From Erwinia_E haradaeae_G (lineage in GTDB: Bacteria; Pseudomonadota; Gammaproteobacteria; Enterobacterales; Enterobacteriaceae), in contig NZ_LR217720.1 of assembly GCF_900698955.1 (NCBI RefSeq), forward strand, positions 434,001 through 498,000: 64,000 nucleotides of DNA, read 5' to 3'. This document shows positions 29,218 through 38,658 of the stretch, one piece after another. Below the pieces are notes generated by a model that saw only the letters and a program-made list of their open reading frames with translations, ran no database searches and had not been told where the DNA came from. How positions within the stretch are numbered: the stretch's first letter is position 1; every line of letters starts with the position of its first letter. The position numbers and the translations under genes are program-made.

Positions 29218-29775
29218 TTAATGATCGTTATCATATTGATACAATATATTCTTTTCTGCACCGTCTAAAATTGCAAATTGACGTATTAAATCCTCTACAG
29301 CTTGCTGCCGCATATCATCAATAATGATATTTTGTTCAGTATCTTTTGCCAAAGCGGCCTGTGGATGATCAAAAAAAGAACGCGATACTGCAGACGTTAT
29401 TGGATAGACACCTTGATCTGGTATGACAACCTCTGCATGAATAGTCATCATGATTACATACTCGGAAGTTTTACCATTTGGGAACGTTGCTGTTATATCA
29501 CGACTAACAGTCTCTTCTTGTAAGCGAAGAGATGTAATATTTGTATGTGTGGTAGGGGTGTCAATAATACGTACACTGTGATGTTGCAACTCTTCATATA
29601 CCGCAGTCGCGAGAGGACCATATGGATCTGTAGTATCTACTATAAGCGTTTGCATGATATCAGGTATACGGAAAATAGGGTATGGGTGATAGCCACATCC
29701 ATCCGTACATAATGTCATAATAGAAAATAAAAGAGGCAGTAACAGTTTTTGCACGAATATTGCCTTCTTATGCAC
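29218..29775 (-). CDS. lptE: LPS-assembly lipoprotein LptE
   Basis: 185 residues (E. coli LptE 193). A hydrophobic signal segment (about residues 5-22) leads to a candidate lipid-modified Cys27 in TDGCGYHP. Conserved family stretches follow: TTDPYGPLATAVYEEL, GKTSEYVIMMTIHAEV and SRSFFDHPQAALAKDTEQN. LptE plugs the LptD barrel that inserts LPS in the outer membrane. The lipobox is atypical: Asp at -2 and Thr at -3, where small or aliphatic residues are normal. The start is GTG at 29775, overlapping the end of leuS by 8 bases, which suggests translational coupling. The long C-terminal tail of E. coli LptE is absent. Confidence 0.94.
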   Translation of the reverse strand: MHKKAIFVQKLLLPLLFSIMTLCTDGCGYHPYPIFRIPDIMQTLIVDTTDPYGPLATAVYEELQHHSVRIIDTPTTHTNITSLRLQEETVSRDITATFPNGKTSEYVIMMTIHAEVVIPDQGVYPITSAVSRSFFDHPQAALAKDTEQNIIIDDMRQQAVEDLIRQFAILDGAEKNILYQYDNDH

Positions 29776-32353
29776 TAACGACTAAGTTAAGTAACTTACC
29801 TGGCACATAAATTACCTTTTGAACTTTAGTGTGACGAAGATATTTCCAAATAGTAGGATCTTTTTGTGCCAGAGATCGAATATGATCTTGATGACTATTG
29901 GCTGCTACCATAATTTTTCCACGTACTCTACCATTTATCTGAATTACCACTAGAACTTTTTCCTCCACCATCGCAGTCTTATCGACTTGAGGCCACGGAG
30001 CATAATCTATTTCCCCCTTTCCACCCAAAGCTTTCCATAAGACAAAGCTTATATGTGGAGTGAATGGATGAAGCATGCGCACAATAGCCGTTAATGCTTC
30101 TTGCATAAAGATTTGAGCCTCAGTTGTATTACGCGGTGCTTGGATCAGTTTGTTTGTGAGTGTCATTATTGCTGCAATCGCTGTATGGAATGTCTGCCGG
30201 TGTTCAATATCACGTGATACTTTATAAATAGTTTTATTTAAATGATGACGCAAGGCTGTCAGTTCATGGTCAGTGCTATTACTGGCACTAATAAGTGCAA
30301 TACGGGTGTGAGTGTGTTGCCAGACTAGCTTCCATATTCTTTTCAAGAATCGATACGCTCCTTCCACACCTGATTCTTGCCATTCTAATGTTGCATCTAA
30401 TGGAGCAGCGAACATCATAAAGAGCCTTACGGTATCTGCACCATAACGGTCTACCATGATTTGCGTATCGATACCATTTTTTTTTGATTTTGACATTTTC
30501 ATCATACCAGCATAATATACTTTCTTTCCAGATGGATCCGTTGCATGTATAATACGTCCTTTATGGTCACGTTGGATGATCAGGTTATCCGGTGCTACCC
30601 AGTGACACTCACCGTTATTGCCAGTTACATAGAACGCGTCAGATAAAACCATTCCTTGACATAGCAGGCGTTTCACGGGTTCGTCAGAATGAACTAACCC
30701 TGCATCACGTAGTAGCTTATGAAAAAAACGGAAATACAGAAGATGCATAATAGCATGTTCAATACCTCCTACATATTGATCAACTGGAAGCCAATAGTTA
30801 GCCGCAGCTGGATCTAACATTCCATTTTTATAATCTGGGCAACTATAACGTGCATAATACCATGCAGATTCCATAAAGGTGTCAAAGGTATCAGTTTCAC
30901 GTAGTGCTGGTTGGCCATTCACAATAACTTTAGCCCATTCTGTATCGGTATTTAGGGGTACTGACACTCTATTTGTTAAATTATTTTCTGGTAACAGCAC
31001 CGGTAGCTTGTCTTCTGGCACAGTAATTGTTCTGCCATCTTCTAGAGTAAGCATTGGGATAGGCACTCCCCAATATCTCTGACGAGATACTCCCCAATCT
31101 CTTAGACGATAATATACCGCACGTTTACCTATATCATCCTTAGCTAGTTGAGTCGTAATAGCAATCAAAGCTTTTTCATATGATAGGCCATTGAATGCAC
31201 CTGAATTAAAAGTGATGCCTTTATCAGTCATTGCACCCTTACTGAGATCAGGTACACTGCCGTTAGCATTAAGAATTACAGGTTTAATGGGTATTTGATA
31301 TTTTTTAGCAAATTCCCAATCCTTTTGATTATGAGCTGGTACACCAAGAATAGAACCTGTACCATACTCCATCATCACATAATTAGTTGCCCAGACAGAT
31401 AATCTCTCCCCTGTCAGTGGATGTTTGATCAAAAGACTTGTTAATATACCTTTTGTTTCTATTTTTGTTAGTTCAGCTTCAGATATTTTTCTTTTATAAC
31501 ATGTTTGTATAAATTGGTGTAAAAGAGGATTTTTGGTAGCATCTTGATGTAGTATTGGATGATTAGCTGCTACTGCAATATAAGTAGCACCCATGAGAGT
31601 ATCAGGGCGAGTAGTATATATACTAATTGTTTTTTTACTGTGTAGAATTTTACAATTAATTTCTATTCCTTCTGATCTACCAATCCAGTTTTTTTGCATA
31701 GTTTTTACGTTTTCAGGCCACCCTACTAGTGTATCAAGATCGTTCAGTAATTCATCGGCATAATCTGTGATTTTAATAAACCACTGTGGTATTTCCTTGT
31801 TTTCGACTACAGAGTGACAGCGCCAGCAACAACCATTAACGACTTGTTCATTAGCTAATATAGTCATGTCATGTGGACACCAATTTACTGGTGATGTTTT
31901 TTTATAAACTAAGCCTTTCTGATATAATTGAGTAAAAAACAACTGTTCCCATAGGTAATATTCTGGATGACAGGTGGTTATCTCACGGCTCCAATCATAG
32001 CTAAAACCAAGCAATTTTAACTGATTCTTCATGTATTGAATATTGGAATAAGTCCAGGATGCAGGGGCGGTATTATTTTCCAATGCTGCGGTTTCCGCTG
32101 GTAACCCAAAAGCATCCCATCCGATTGGCTGTAATACATTTTTACCTAGCATGCGTTGATAACGCGACAAGACGTCACCAATAGTATAATTTCTTACATG
32201 TCCCATATGTAGATGGCCAGAAGGGTAAGGTATCATGGAGAGGCAGTAATATTTTTCTTTATCTTTTTCTTCAGTGACTTGGAATGTTTGATGTATTTCC
32301 CAGTGTTTTTGAACACGAGATTCTATCTCTTTATGATCATATTGCTCTTTCAT
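29768..32353 (-). CDS. leuS: Leucyl-tRNA synthetase
   Basis: 861 residues from the ATG at 32353 (E. coli 860). A second ATG three codons upstream is possible; MKEQYDHKEIESRVQKHWE aligns with E. coli MQEQYRPEEIESKVQLHW. Class I signatures are intact: HMGH in HLHMGHVRNYTIGD, and KMSKSK in MKMSKSKKNGID. The CP1 editing domain keeps its Thr-rich TTRPDT and the GTGSILGVPAHNQKDWEFA region with the editing Asp. The C-terminus ends VIYVPGKLLNLVVSA as in E. coli. It charges tRNA-Leu. An in-frame A9 tract lies at 30477-30485, next to KMSKSK. It heads the leuS-lptE-holA transcript. Confidence 0.97.
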   Translation of the reverse strand: MKEQYDHKEIESRVQKHWEIHQTFQVTEEKDKEKYYCLSMIPYPSGHLHMGHVRNYTIGDVLSRYQRMLGKNVLQPIGWDAFGLPAETAALENNTAPASWTYSNIQYMKNQLKLLGFSYDWSREITTCHPEYYLWEQLFFTQLYQKGLVYKKTSPVNWCPHDMTILANEQVVNGCCWRCHSVVENKEIPQWFIKITDYADELLNDLDTLVGWPENVKTMQKNWIGRSEGIEINCKILHSKKTISIYTTRPDTLMGATYIAVAANHPILHQDATKNPLLHQFIQTCYKRKISEAELTKIETKGILTSLLIKHPLTGERLSVWATNYVMMEYGTGSILGVPAHNQKDWEFAKKYQIPIKPVILNANGSVPDLSKGAMTDKGITFNSGAFNGLSYEKALIAITTQLAKDDIGKRAVYYRLRDWGVSRQRYWGVPIPMLTLEDGRTITVPEDKLPVLLPENNLTNRVSVPLNTDTEWAKVIVNGQPALRETDTFDTFMESAWYYARYSCPDYKNGMLDPAAANYWLPVDQYVGGIEHAIMHLLYFRFFHKLLRDAGLVHSDEPVKRLLCQGMVLSDAFYVTGNNGECHWVAPDNLIIQRDHKGRIIHATDPSGKKVYYAGMMKMSKSKKNGIDTQIMVDRYGADTVRLFMMFAAPLDATLEWQESGVEGAYRFLKRIWKLVWQHTHTRIALISASNSTDHELTALRHHLNKTIYKVSRDIEHRQTFHTAIAAIMTLTNKLIQAPRNTTEAQIFMQEALTAIVRMLHPFTPHISFVLWKALGGKGEIDYAPWPQVDKTAMVEEKVLVVIQINGRVRGKIMVAANSHQDHIRSLAQKDPTIWKYLRHTKVQKVIYVPGKLLNLVVSA

Positions 32354-33648
32354 GGAGCTCATGGTCCTTTATGAAAATGTGTGTATAAATGAAGCATACT
32401 ATAGTAAATCTCACTGATCAGAGGTACATACACTTCAGTATATAGGTTTCGGTTATACTACTCATAAAACAATCATATGTATTAATAAATATGTGACCTA
32501 ATACTGAAGGTATTGTATTAGTGATCACTATGCGATACAAAAATCGATAAATAGTCATATCATTCCAATCAGAGAGATCGTATTAGGTGTGATGTAGAAT
32601 GGGTTTGCTATTATACTATTGATCTATAAGATTCGTTATATAACCCTTTAATAGATTTTTAGTCAGTAAAATAACAGACTTTTAGATGCCGGTATATCAA
32701 AAAAATTGTAGATTTTATTCATTAAATTTTTGTTTTTTGCACGAATTCATAATATATGAGCTCTTAACTTGTAAAAGTAACTAGTTGTTATTTTCACGAA
32801 TAGGTATAAGTATTGTAGACATAGTAAAAAAATACAGAAAACATGAAAAGTAATACATGTAGAATTGAGATTATAGATTTCTCAATAGATTTATTGGTAA
32901 CCAGTATCTGTGCGTATAATATTTTAAGTGTACTTTTTATTTTATTGCAGTCTGCATATTTTATTGAGAATACAGTAACGCATGCTATGCTCTCTAAATT
33001 TCTATAGAGCAGATATTCATATGTAGTAGTTCTTCCACTATGAGATATTTTTGATATCTCTTATACAGTCACTCCCAATATTGACTCTAGGGTAGAATTT
33101 TTATTTCTTATATGGGACCGGCACTCAAGTGTTATTAGTGAATTCTAAAGTTTTACAAGAACCTATATTCTAGTAGATTCCCTGTGGTAGAGTGAGATCT
33201 GATTACTTATTGGAAAAACAGAAATAAACTGTAGTATCATAAAATGATTCATAGTATTTATAGGTGGCCTATATAATACTTTTAGAATTTATAGATGGTA
33301 AGGCAAAATGAGTAATTCGCTTTATTTAACGAGAGTGAATTTATTATTAAATAGCTATATTTATTGCTAATTATATAGCCCTCGCAGTTAATGATCGCGC
33401 TTTAATTATTGATTCAGCACAGAACATTTTCGCGACATAGGTTGTAGCATGTAATATATTGTATTTCTGAAATTTTAATACTAATAAATTATAGCTATAG
33501 CGCAATGTTATAGATAATGCTAGTGTATCAACATATGCGATATATCATATTGTTTTCTGATATGTATTGCATTGCCCATCTATAATAATACTTCATGCTG
33601 TCTTTATTAATCGACCTTTAGACATTGACCTCTATATGGCTCTACACT
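32354..33648. other. Gene-free spacer between divergent leuS and ligA
   Basis: No gene recognised in 1.3 kb; it must contain both promoters. A small 7-bp stem GAGATAT/ATATCTC near 33043-33060 is the only structure seen. An in-frame TTG start at 33625, eight codons upstream of the chosen ligA start, is not supported by alignment. Confidence 0.55.
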
Positions 33649-35418
33649 ATGCAATCTATAAAAGATAAAATTATTAATTTAAAAGCTCTCATCCATCATC
33701 ATCAATATAAATATTATATTATGGACTCACCGGAAATCCCAGATGCAGAATATGATAAGTTGATAGACACCTTACATCAGTTAGAAGTAAATTATCCTAA
33801 TTTTATAACCTTAGATTCACCCACTCAGTGTGTAGGCGGATCTGTTCTAGGTAGTGTATTGCAGAAGGTTACTCATAAAACACCGATGTTATCTTTAGAT
33901 AATATTTCTCACGATGTGAGTTATATTAAATTTTATCAACGTCTACAGGAAAGTCTAAAAATTGATGATGATATTACTGTTTGTTGTGATCTGAAAGTTG
34001 ATGGTCTTGCAGTGACTTTGTTATATGTTCATGGTGACTTAGTACAGGCCTCAACGCGTGGTGATGGAACCACTGGAGAAGACATCAGTGATAATATCAG
34101 GACTATTCAAGCCATCCCGCAGTGCTTAGACAGTAATAACCCTATTCCGGATTACTTAGAAGTGCGTGGAGAGGTATTTATGCCACATGCAGGGTTTGAA
34201 AAACTAAATACACAAGCGTCTCAAGATGGAAAAAAGATATTTGCAAACTCTCGTAATGCTGCAGCAGGCTCCTTACGTCATCGAGATCCACGTGTCACTG
34301 CCATGCGTCCTCTTGCATTTGTGTCTTATGGTTTTGGTTTACTCACAGATGGTATTCTTCCGTGTAGTCATATGGCATGTTTACAATATTTAAGCACTTT
34401 AGGAATACCTGTGAGTGACTACTTACGCCTTTGTCGTCATCCGAGAGAAGTGCTAGACTTTTATCATTATATTGAAAAGCATCGTTCATCTCTGGCTTTT
34501 GATATTGATGGCATAGTTATTAAAGTAGATAACTTATCCCTACAAGAAAGATTGGGCTCTACTTCGCGCGCTCCGCGATGGGCTGTAGCGTTTAAATTCC
34601 CGGCACAGGAAAAAATAACACGCGTACATAGTGTAGAATTTCAGGTTAGTCGTACTGGGGCTATTACACCAGTAGCAAAACTAGAGCCCATTTTGATTTC
34701 TGGAGTGATGGTCAGTAGTGCGACGTTGCATAATCATGCTGAAATTAATCGATTAGGACTAAAGATTGGACATCATGTTATTGTTCGCAGAGCAGGAGAT
34801 GTTATTCCGAAAATTATGAGCGTAATAAAGACAAGGCCTTATGCGAATCTGAACGTACATGACATTATTTTCCCCACTAAGTGCCCAGTATGCGGTTCAA
34901 AAATAAAACAGATGCCTCAAGAGGTCATAGCGCGTTGTACGGGTGGTTTGATTTGCGCAGCACAACGTCTAGGGGCGTTAAAACATTTCGTGTCACGTAA
35001 AGCGTTAAATATTCATGGGGTGGGCGGACAAATACTAAATCAGTTAGTAAATAAAGGGTACGTACAAAATCCAGCAGATCTCTTTAGTCTCACGCTGCAG
35101 CAATTAACAAGTTTAGATCACATATGTCTCAAATCAGCACAAAATATTTTAGGTGCACTTACTAAGTCAAAGAGAACTACTTTTGCTAGATTTTTATATT
35201 CTTTAGGTATTCGCGAGATTGGAACGGTGACTGCAGAAAATCTTGCAGAGCATTTTGGTACCATAGATTCGCTTATGAAAGCTAACCTAACTACCTTACA
35301 AGAAGTAGATGGTGTAGGAAGAGCGACAGCAAGTAATATAAAAACTTTCTTTAATGAAGAAAATAACTATAAAGTTATTAGGCTTTTAGTAGAAAGATTT
35401 GGTATTCATTGGTCATAG
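33649..35418 (+). CDS. ligA: NAD+-dependent DNA ligase lacking the BRCT domain
   Basis: 589 residues from the ATG at 33649, against 671 in E. coli. Domain Ia (YKYYIMDSPEIPDAEYDKL) binds NMN. The adenylation domain has catalytic Lys116 in CDLKVDGLAV and FDIDGIVIKVD. The OB-fold, the Cys4 zinc finger (CPVCGSKIKQ, then ARCTGGLICAAQ) and the helix-hairpin-helix region follow. The protein stops at RFGIHWS, exactly where the E. coli protein goes on into its roughly 75-residue BRCT domain, so that domain is missing. In E. coli the BRCT domain is not required for catalysis but helps DNA binding, so the enzyme is probably active. The downstream sequence shows no recognisable BRCT remains. The chosen start has no strong ribosome binding site. 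Confidence 0.95.
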   Translation: MQSIKDKIINLKALIHHHQYKYYIMDSPEIPDAEYDKLIDTLHQLEVNYPNFITLDSPTQCVGGSVLGSVLQKVTHKTPMLSLDNISHDVSYIKFYQRLQESLKIDDDITVCCDLKVDGLAVTLLYVHGDLVQASTRGDGTTGEDISDNIRTIQAIPQCLDSNNPIPDYLEVRGEVFMPHAGFEKLNTQASQDGKKIFANSRNAAAGSLRHRDPRVTAMRPLAFVSYGFGLLTDGILPCSHMACLQYLSTLGIPVSDYLRLCRHPREVLDFYHYIEKHRSSLAFDIDGIVIKVDNLSLQERLGSTSRAPRWAVAFKFPAQEKITRVHSVEFQVSRTGAITPVAKLEPILISGVMVSSATLHNHAEINRLGLKIGHHVIVRRAGDVIPKIMSVIKTRPYANLNVHDIIFPTKCPVCGSKIKQMPQEVIARCTGGLICAAQRLGALKHFVSRKALNIHGVGGQILNQLVNKGYVQNPADLFSLTLQQLTSLDHICLKSAQNILGALTKSKRTTFARFLYSLGIREIGTVTAENLAEHFGTIDSLMKANLTTLQEVDGVGRATASNIKTFFNEENNYKVIRLLVERFGIHWS

Positions 35419-38400
35419 GTCATCATATAAAAATACAAAAAAGGTAATAGACAATAGTGTGATAAAGTAATAATATTAACTTGTTTATTTGCGATCTGAT
35501 CGCATCAGATAACACACAGTACATCATAGGCATCTTAAAAAGATGACATTGAATGTTTGGTATTGATACAGACTGATTCAGTATGGTGATGATTATAGAA
35601 TTTAGTAATGACTATAGATGTGGCTGGTTACACAAAAGATCAGAAATGAGCTTTACAGATAAAAATAATGATAGATGTACAGAAAATCATACATGTATAA
35701 TGTGGTGGCGCTGAACATACACAAACATACATGGCATGCAGTCAGTTATTTATATCCATACTGCTGTAATTACCAGTACGCATATTGTATATATCGATCA
35801 TGTTTGTGGCCTATTTCAGTTCACTTGTTTCAAAAAAATATCTTTATGAGTATAGCATTTTACGCTGATATATACTATTAGATTAAAGGAAAGGGTCACA
35901 TGATGACCCCATTAATACTCTAATGACATTCTTCATAGCATGAAATTAAAATTTTCTTTGTAATTTATCTAGACACCTAGAATCACCCGGAAGATAATAC
36001 CTTCAAGAAGTTTTGATCAACCATACCAGGTTATATTTATATTGATTTGTGATACTGCTTCAAAAATCTTTTTTGGCATTGCAATTAGTTTTTGGACTTA
36101 TGATAGCGCACAGACGGGATAATTTGCACTGGTTTATATACTGTAGCTATAATAATCTATTTAACATCTATTAAAGAGCATATTTCAGTCATCAATTAAT
36201 TTGCGATATGGATATTTAAATGATGTTACTAAACTAGTAACAAGCGAAAAAAGATGTCATTTAAATTTAATGTATAATTGAGAGTAATTGCCAGAGAGAT
36301 GATCATGGAGGGCTAAGAAGTTGTCTATAGATCTAGAGTCGAGAATAAATCAATGGATTCCTGAAGTACTTTTGGATCTCATATTAGTACTTCTAAAAAT
36401 TATTTCCACATTGTTTTTTCTATATGAAGTAGTGATGGAAAATAATGATCTATACTATAAATAATATAGTTCTCTGTAGTAAAGAAGAAAAAAAACATTT
36501 ATGCAAGATGCTAAGATGATCCAGAGAATCAGTTGAGTCAAAACAGTAGTAGTTAATTGGTTGTGTTTTAGAATAGAATTTCTTTTTTTATTTAATTTAG
36601 CTGATTAAGCGGTGTTTGTTAGCCTAGTATTATATCTATTGATAATATCAAATGTGGAAACTCTTAGATAGATTTTTACGAGAGAGGTCATTGGTTCTTC
36701 TATAGAATAGTGTGTTTTTCAGATCTATCAATTGATGAATATATGAGAATTTTGTATAGTGTTATGGCGATGTTTGCATATCAATAGCTAGAGCTGCTTG
36801 ATGGGTGCGCACTTTAAAGATATCATCTATTTAACATAATGTCGCGTCACTTTCATCGATCAATGCAACTCATCCGCTGCTCTAACGCCAAAAACATCAT
36901 TATATCACTGCACGTATGAAATTATTGTACTTGCACAGTATATTATGCGTGCGTGAAAAATCAGCCCTAGTCGACTTCTTTTTCAGTATATCTTTTTTAT
37001 TTTTCATGCTTGAATATTAAGAAGATGTTCATCTTCTTCTGTTGGTGGACATCAATACTCACATAGTAGTAGTGGTACACTTTTACCACGTGATTTTAGT
37101 TGAAACTATTGAGTGATATAGTGATGTATTATCTATAACTAATTGAGTGCTATACAGAGTGGTAGAAAAGAGGCGCCATTAGCTATGATGATGGGTGTAG
37201 TTTTCTCATTATGGATACTTCTGTTCATTACTAGATAAACAGAATCACTACTTGTATGTTACCTAAAATTTTGTACGGTAAGCGAACATGTACGAGATAG
37301 CTACATTAAAGGCCGGAGTAATTGATATCGAGCCTGAAATATCCTCCACTATTGATCCTATCTTCTTGATGATTAGGCCTATAGATAAGCGGATAGTATA
37401 AATATAACGCATGTAAACTATTGATCTATGCTCAAGGAAGCTTTATATATATTTTGCCGTACTAGCCGTCTATTACAACATAGTTTTTTATTCAAGAATG
37501 GCAAGTATACAATATATAAATACCTTAACTTCTAATAAAAATAGTTATATAGCTATAGTTTTATAAAGATGGCAAATCTTACAATTGTGATACTATGTAT
37601 TAGAGTACATCAATTTATTACTTATGATAAAATCATAATTGTACACTGGCAGGGGTCATAAGGAGAAAAGGCGTTCATAATCGCTAATACAACACTAAAT
37701 AATGCGGTTATTGTAAGGAAAAAAGATATTTTCATGCCACATATGCCAAACATGCTAGGATTATAGATGATAGAATCATATGTACAATCGGGTATAATTG
37801 GCTGTATTTTAGTACCATATATCTAGCATAGATAGCACTATAAGTCTATAGTACATATAAAAATATAATCTTCATATGTAACTACATGAAAGCGTGAGAC
37901 CTGTTATATTGATATTAACACTGCATTATACATTATCTCGTCATGCGAGTAATTTCATATGATAGAATATTGATTGTACGCATTAAAATATCCACAACCC
38001 TCATATATAGATCATCATCTATAGATCTTCATAAATGATTATGAAGAAAAATGTTTATTTATTTACATTCGTATGTACGGTGTAGGCATACGTATCCGTT
38101 AAATACATACCAGTGCAATACTAACTTATAGTATAGTGCAGGTATAGAAAATCGTATTTTTTGTACGAGATAGAGATTGATGATCATCATGTCTATATTA
38201 GATTGTTTTGTACTGACATTCAGTGATGATATAAATTTCAGATCATAATAACGGATGATTATTTAGAAGGATTGGACGATACACTTTCAATATGATTAAT
38301 ATCGACACCTCAATGCAGAGGAATAATAATCTTGTGTACTTGAGTTTTTGTGTTTTTATAGAGAGAATATAAGTTAATCTTAATAAGTAAAAGAATTGAT

Positions 38401-38658
38401 AATATAGTATCGAAATACGAGTATAGTAATACACGATGATATTTGATCAGATTAATTTATCAGTGTACAGGCTGTTGTATGATACCGAATAATAGTACTA
38501 CTAGTGGTTCGTATATCAGATTTTTATTGATTTATTCAATCTATATGATACATATGAATATGTATATATTACAGAATTACGAGTTACTCACACCGTACAT
38601 ATTGCAAGATTATACGGTCTCATGAAGTTAGGCTTAAATTAAACTAAGAGAGAGTTTT
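35419..38658. other. Largest gene-free stretch in the window (ligA-lon, 3.2 kb)
   Basis: No protein or RNA gene recognisable on either strand; the longest open frames are about 60-68 codons and look random. Structures seen: ATCTGAT/ATCAGAT around CGC (35493-35509); a GC-richer stem GGGTCA/TGACCC (35893-35909) inside an outer ATTAGA/TCTAAT pair; a compound hairpin at 36214-36266 (outer perfect 10 bp, inner 7 bp); AAGAAGAT/ATCTTCTT at 37019-37038; and CTTCATAA/TTATGAAG at 38027-38046. In E. coli clpP-clpX lie upstream of lon, so this could be the grave of such genes, but I find no trace of them. Confidence 0.6.

Noticed and set aside
36780..37000. Slightly GC-richer patch in the ligA-lon spacer considered as a pseudogene
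   Set aside because: Reading several frames on both strands gave only short peptides with frequent stops and no recognisable similarity.
38443..38625. 60-codon open frame ending 33 bases before lon, considered as a clpX remnant
   Set aside because: The translation shows no Walker or zinc-finger motif of ClpX and no other recognisable feature.
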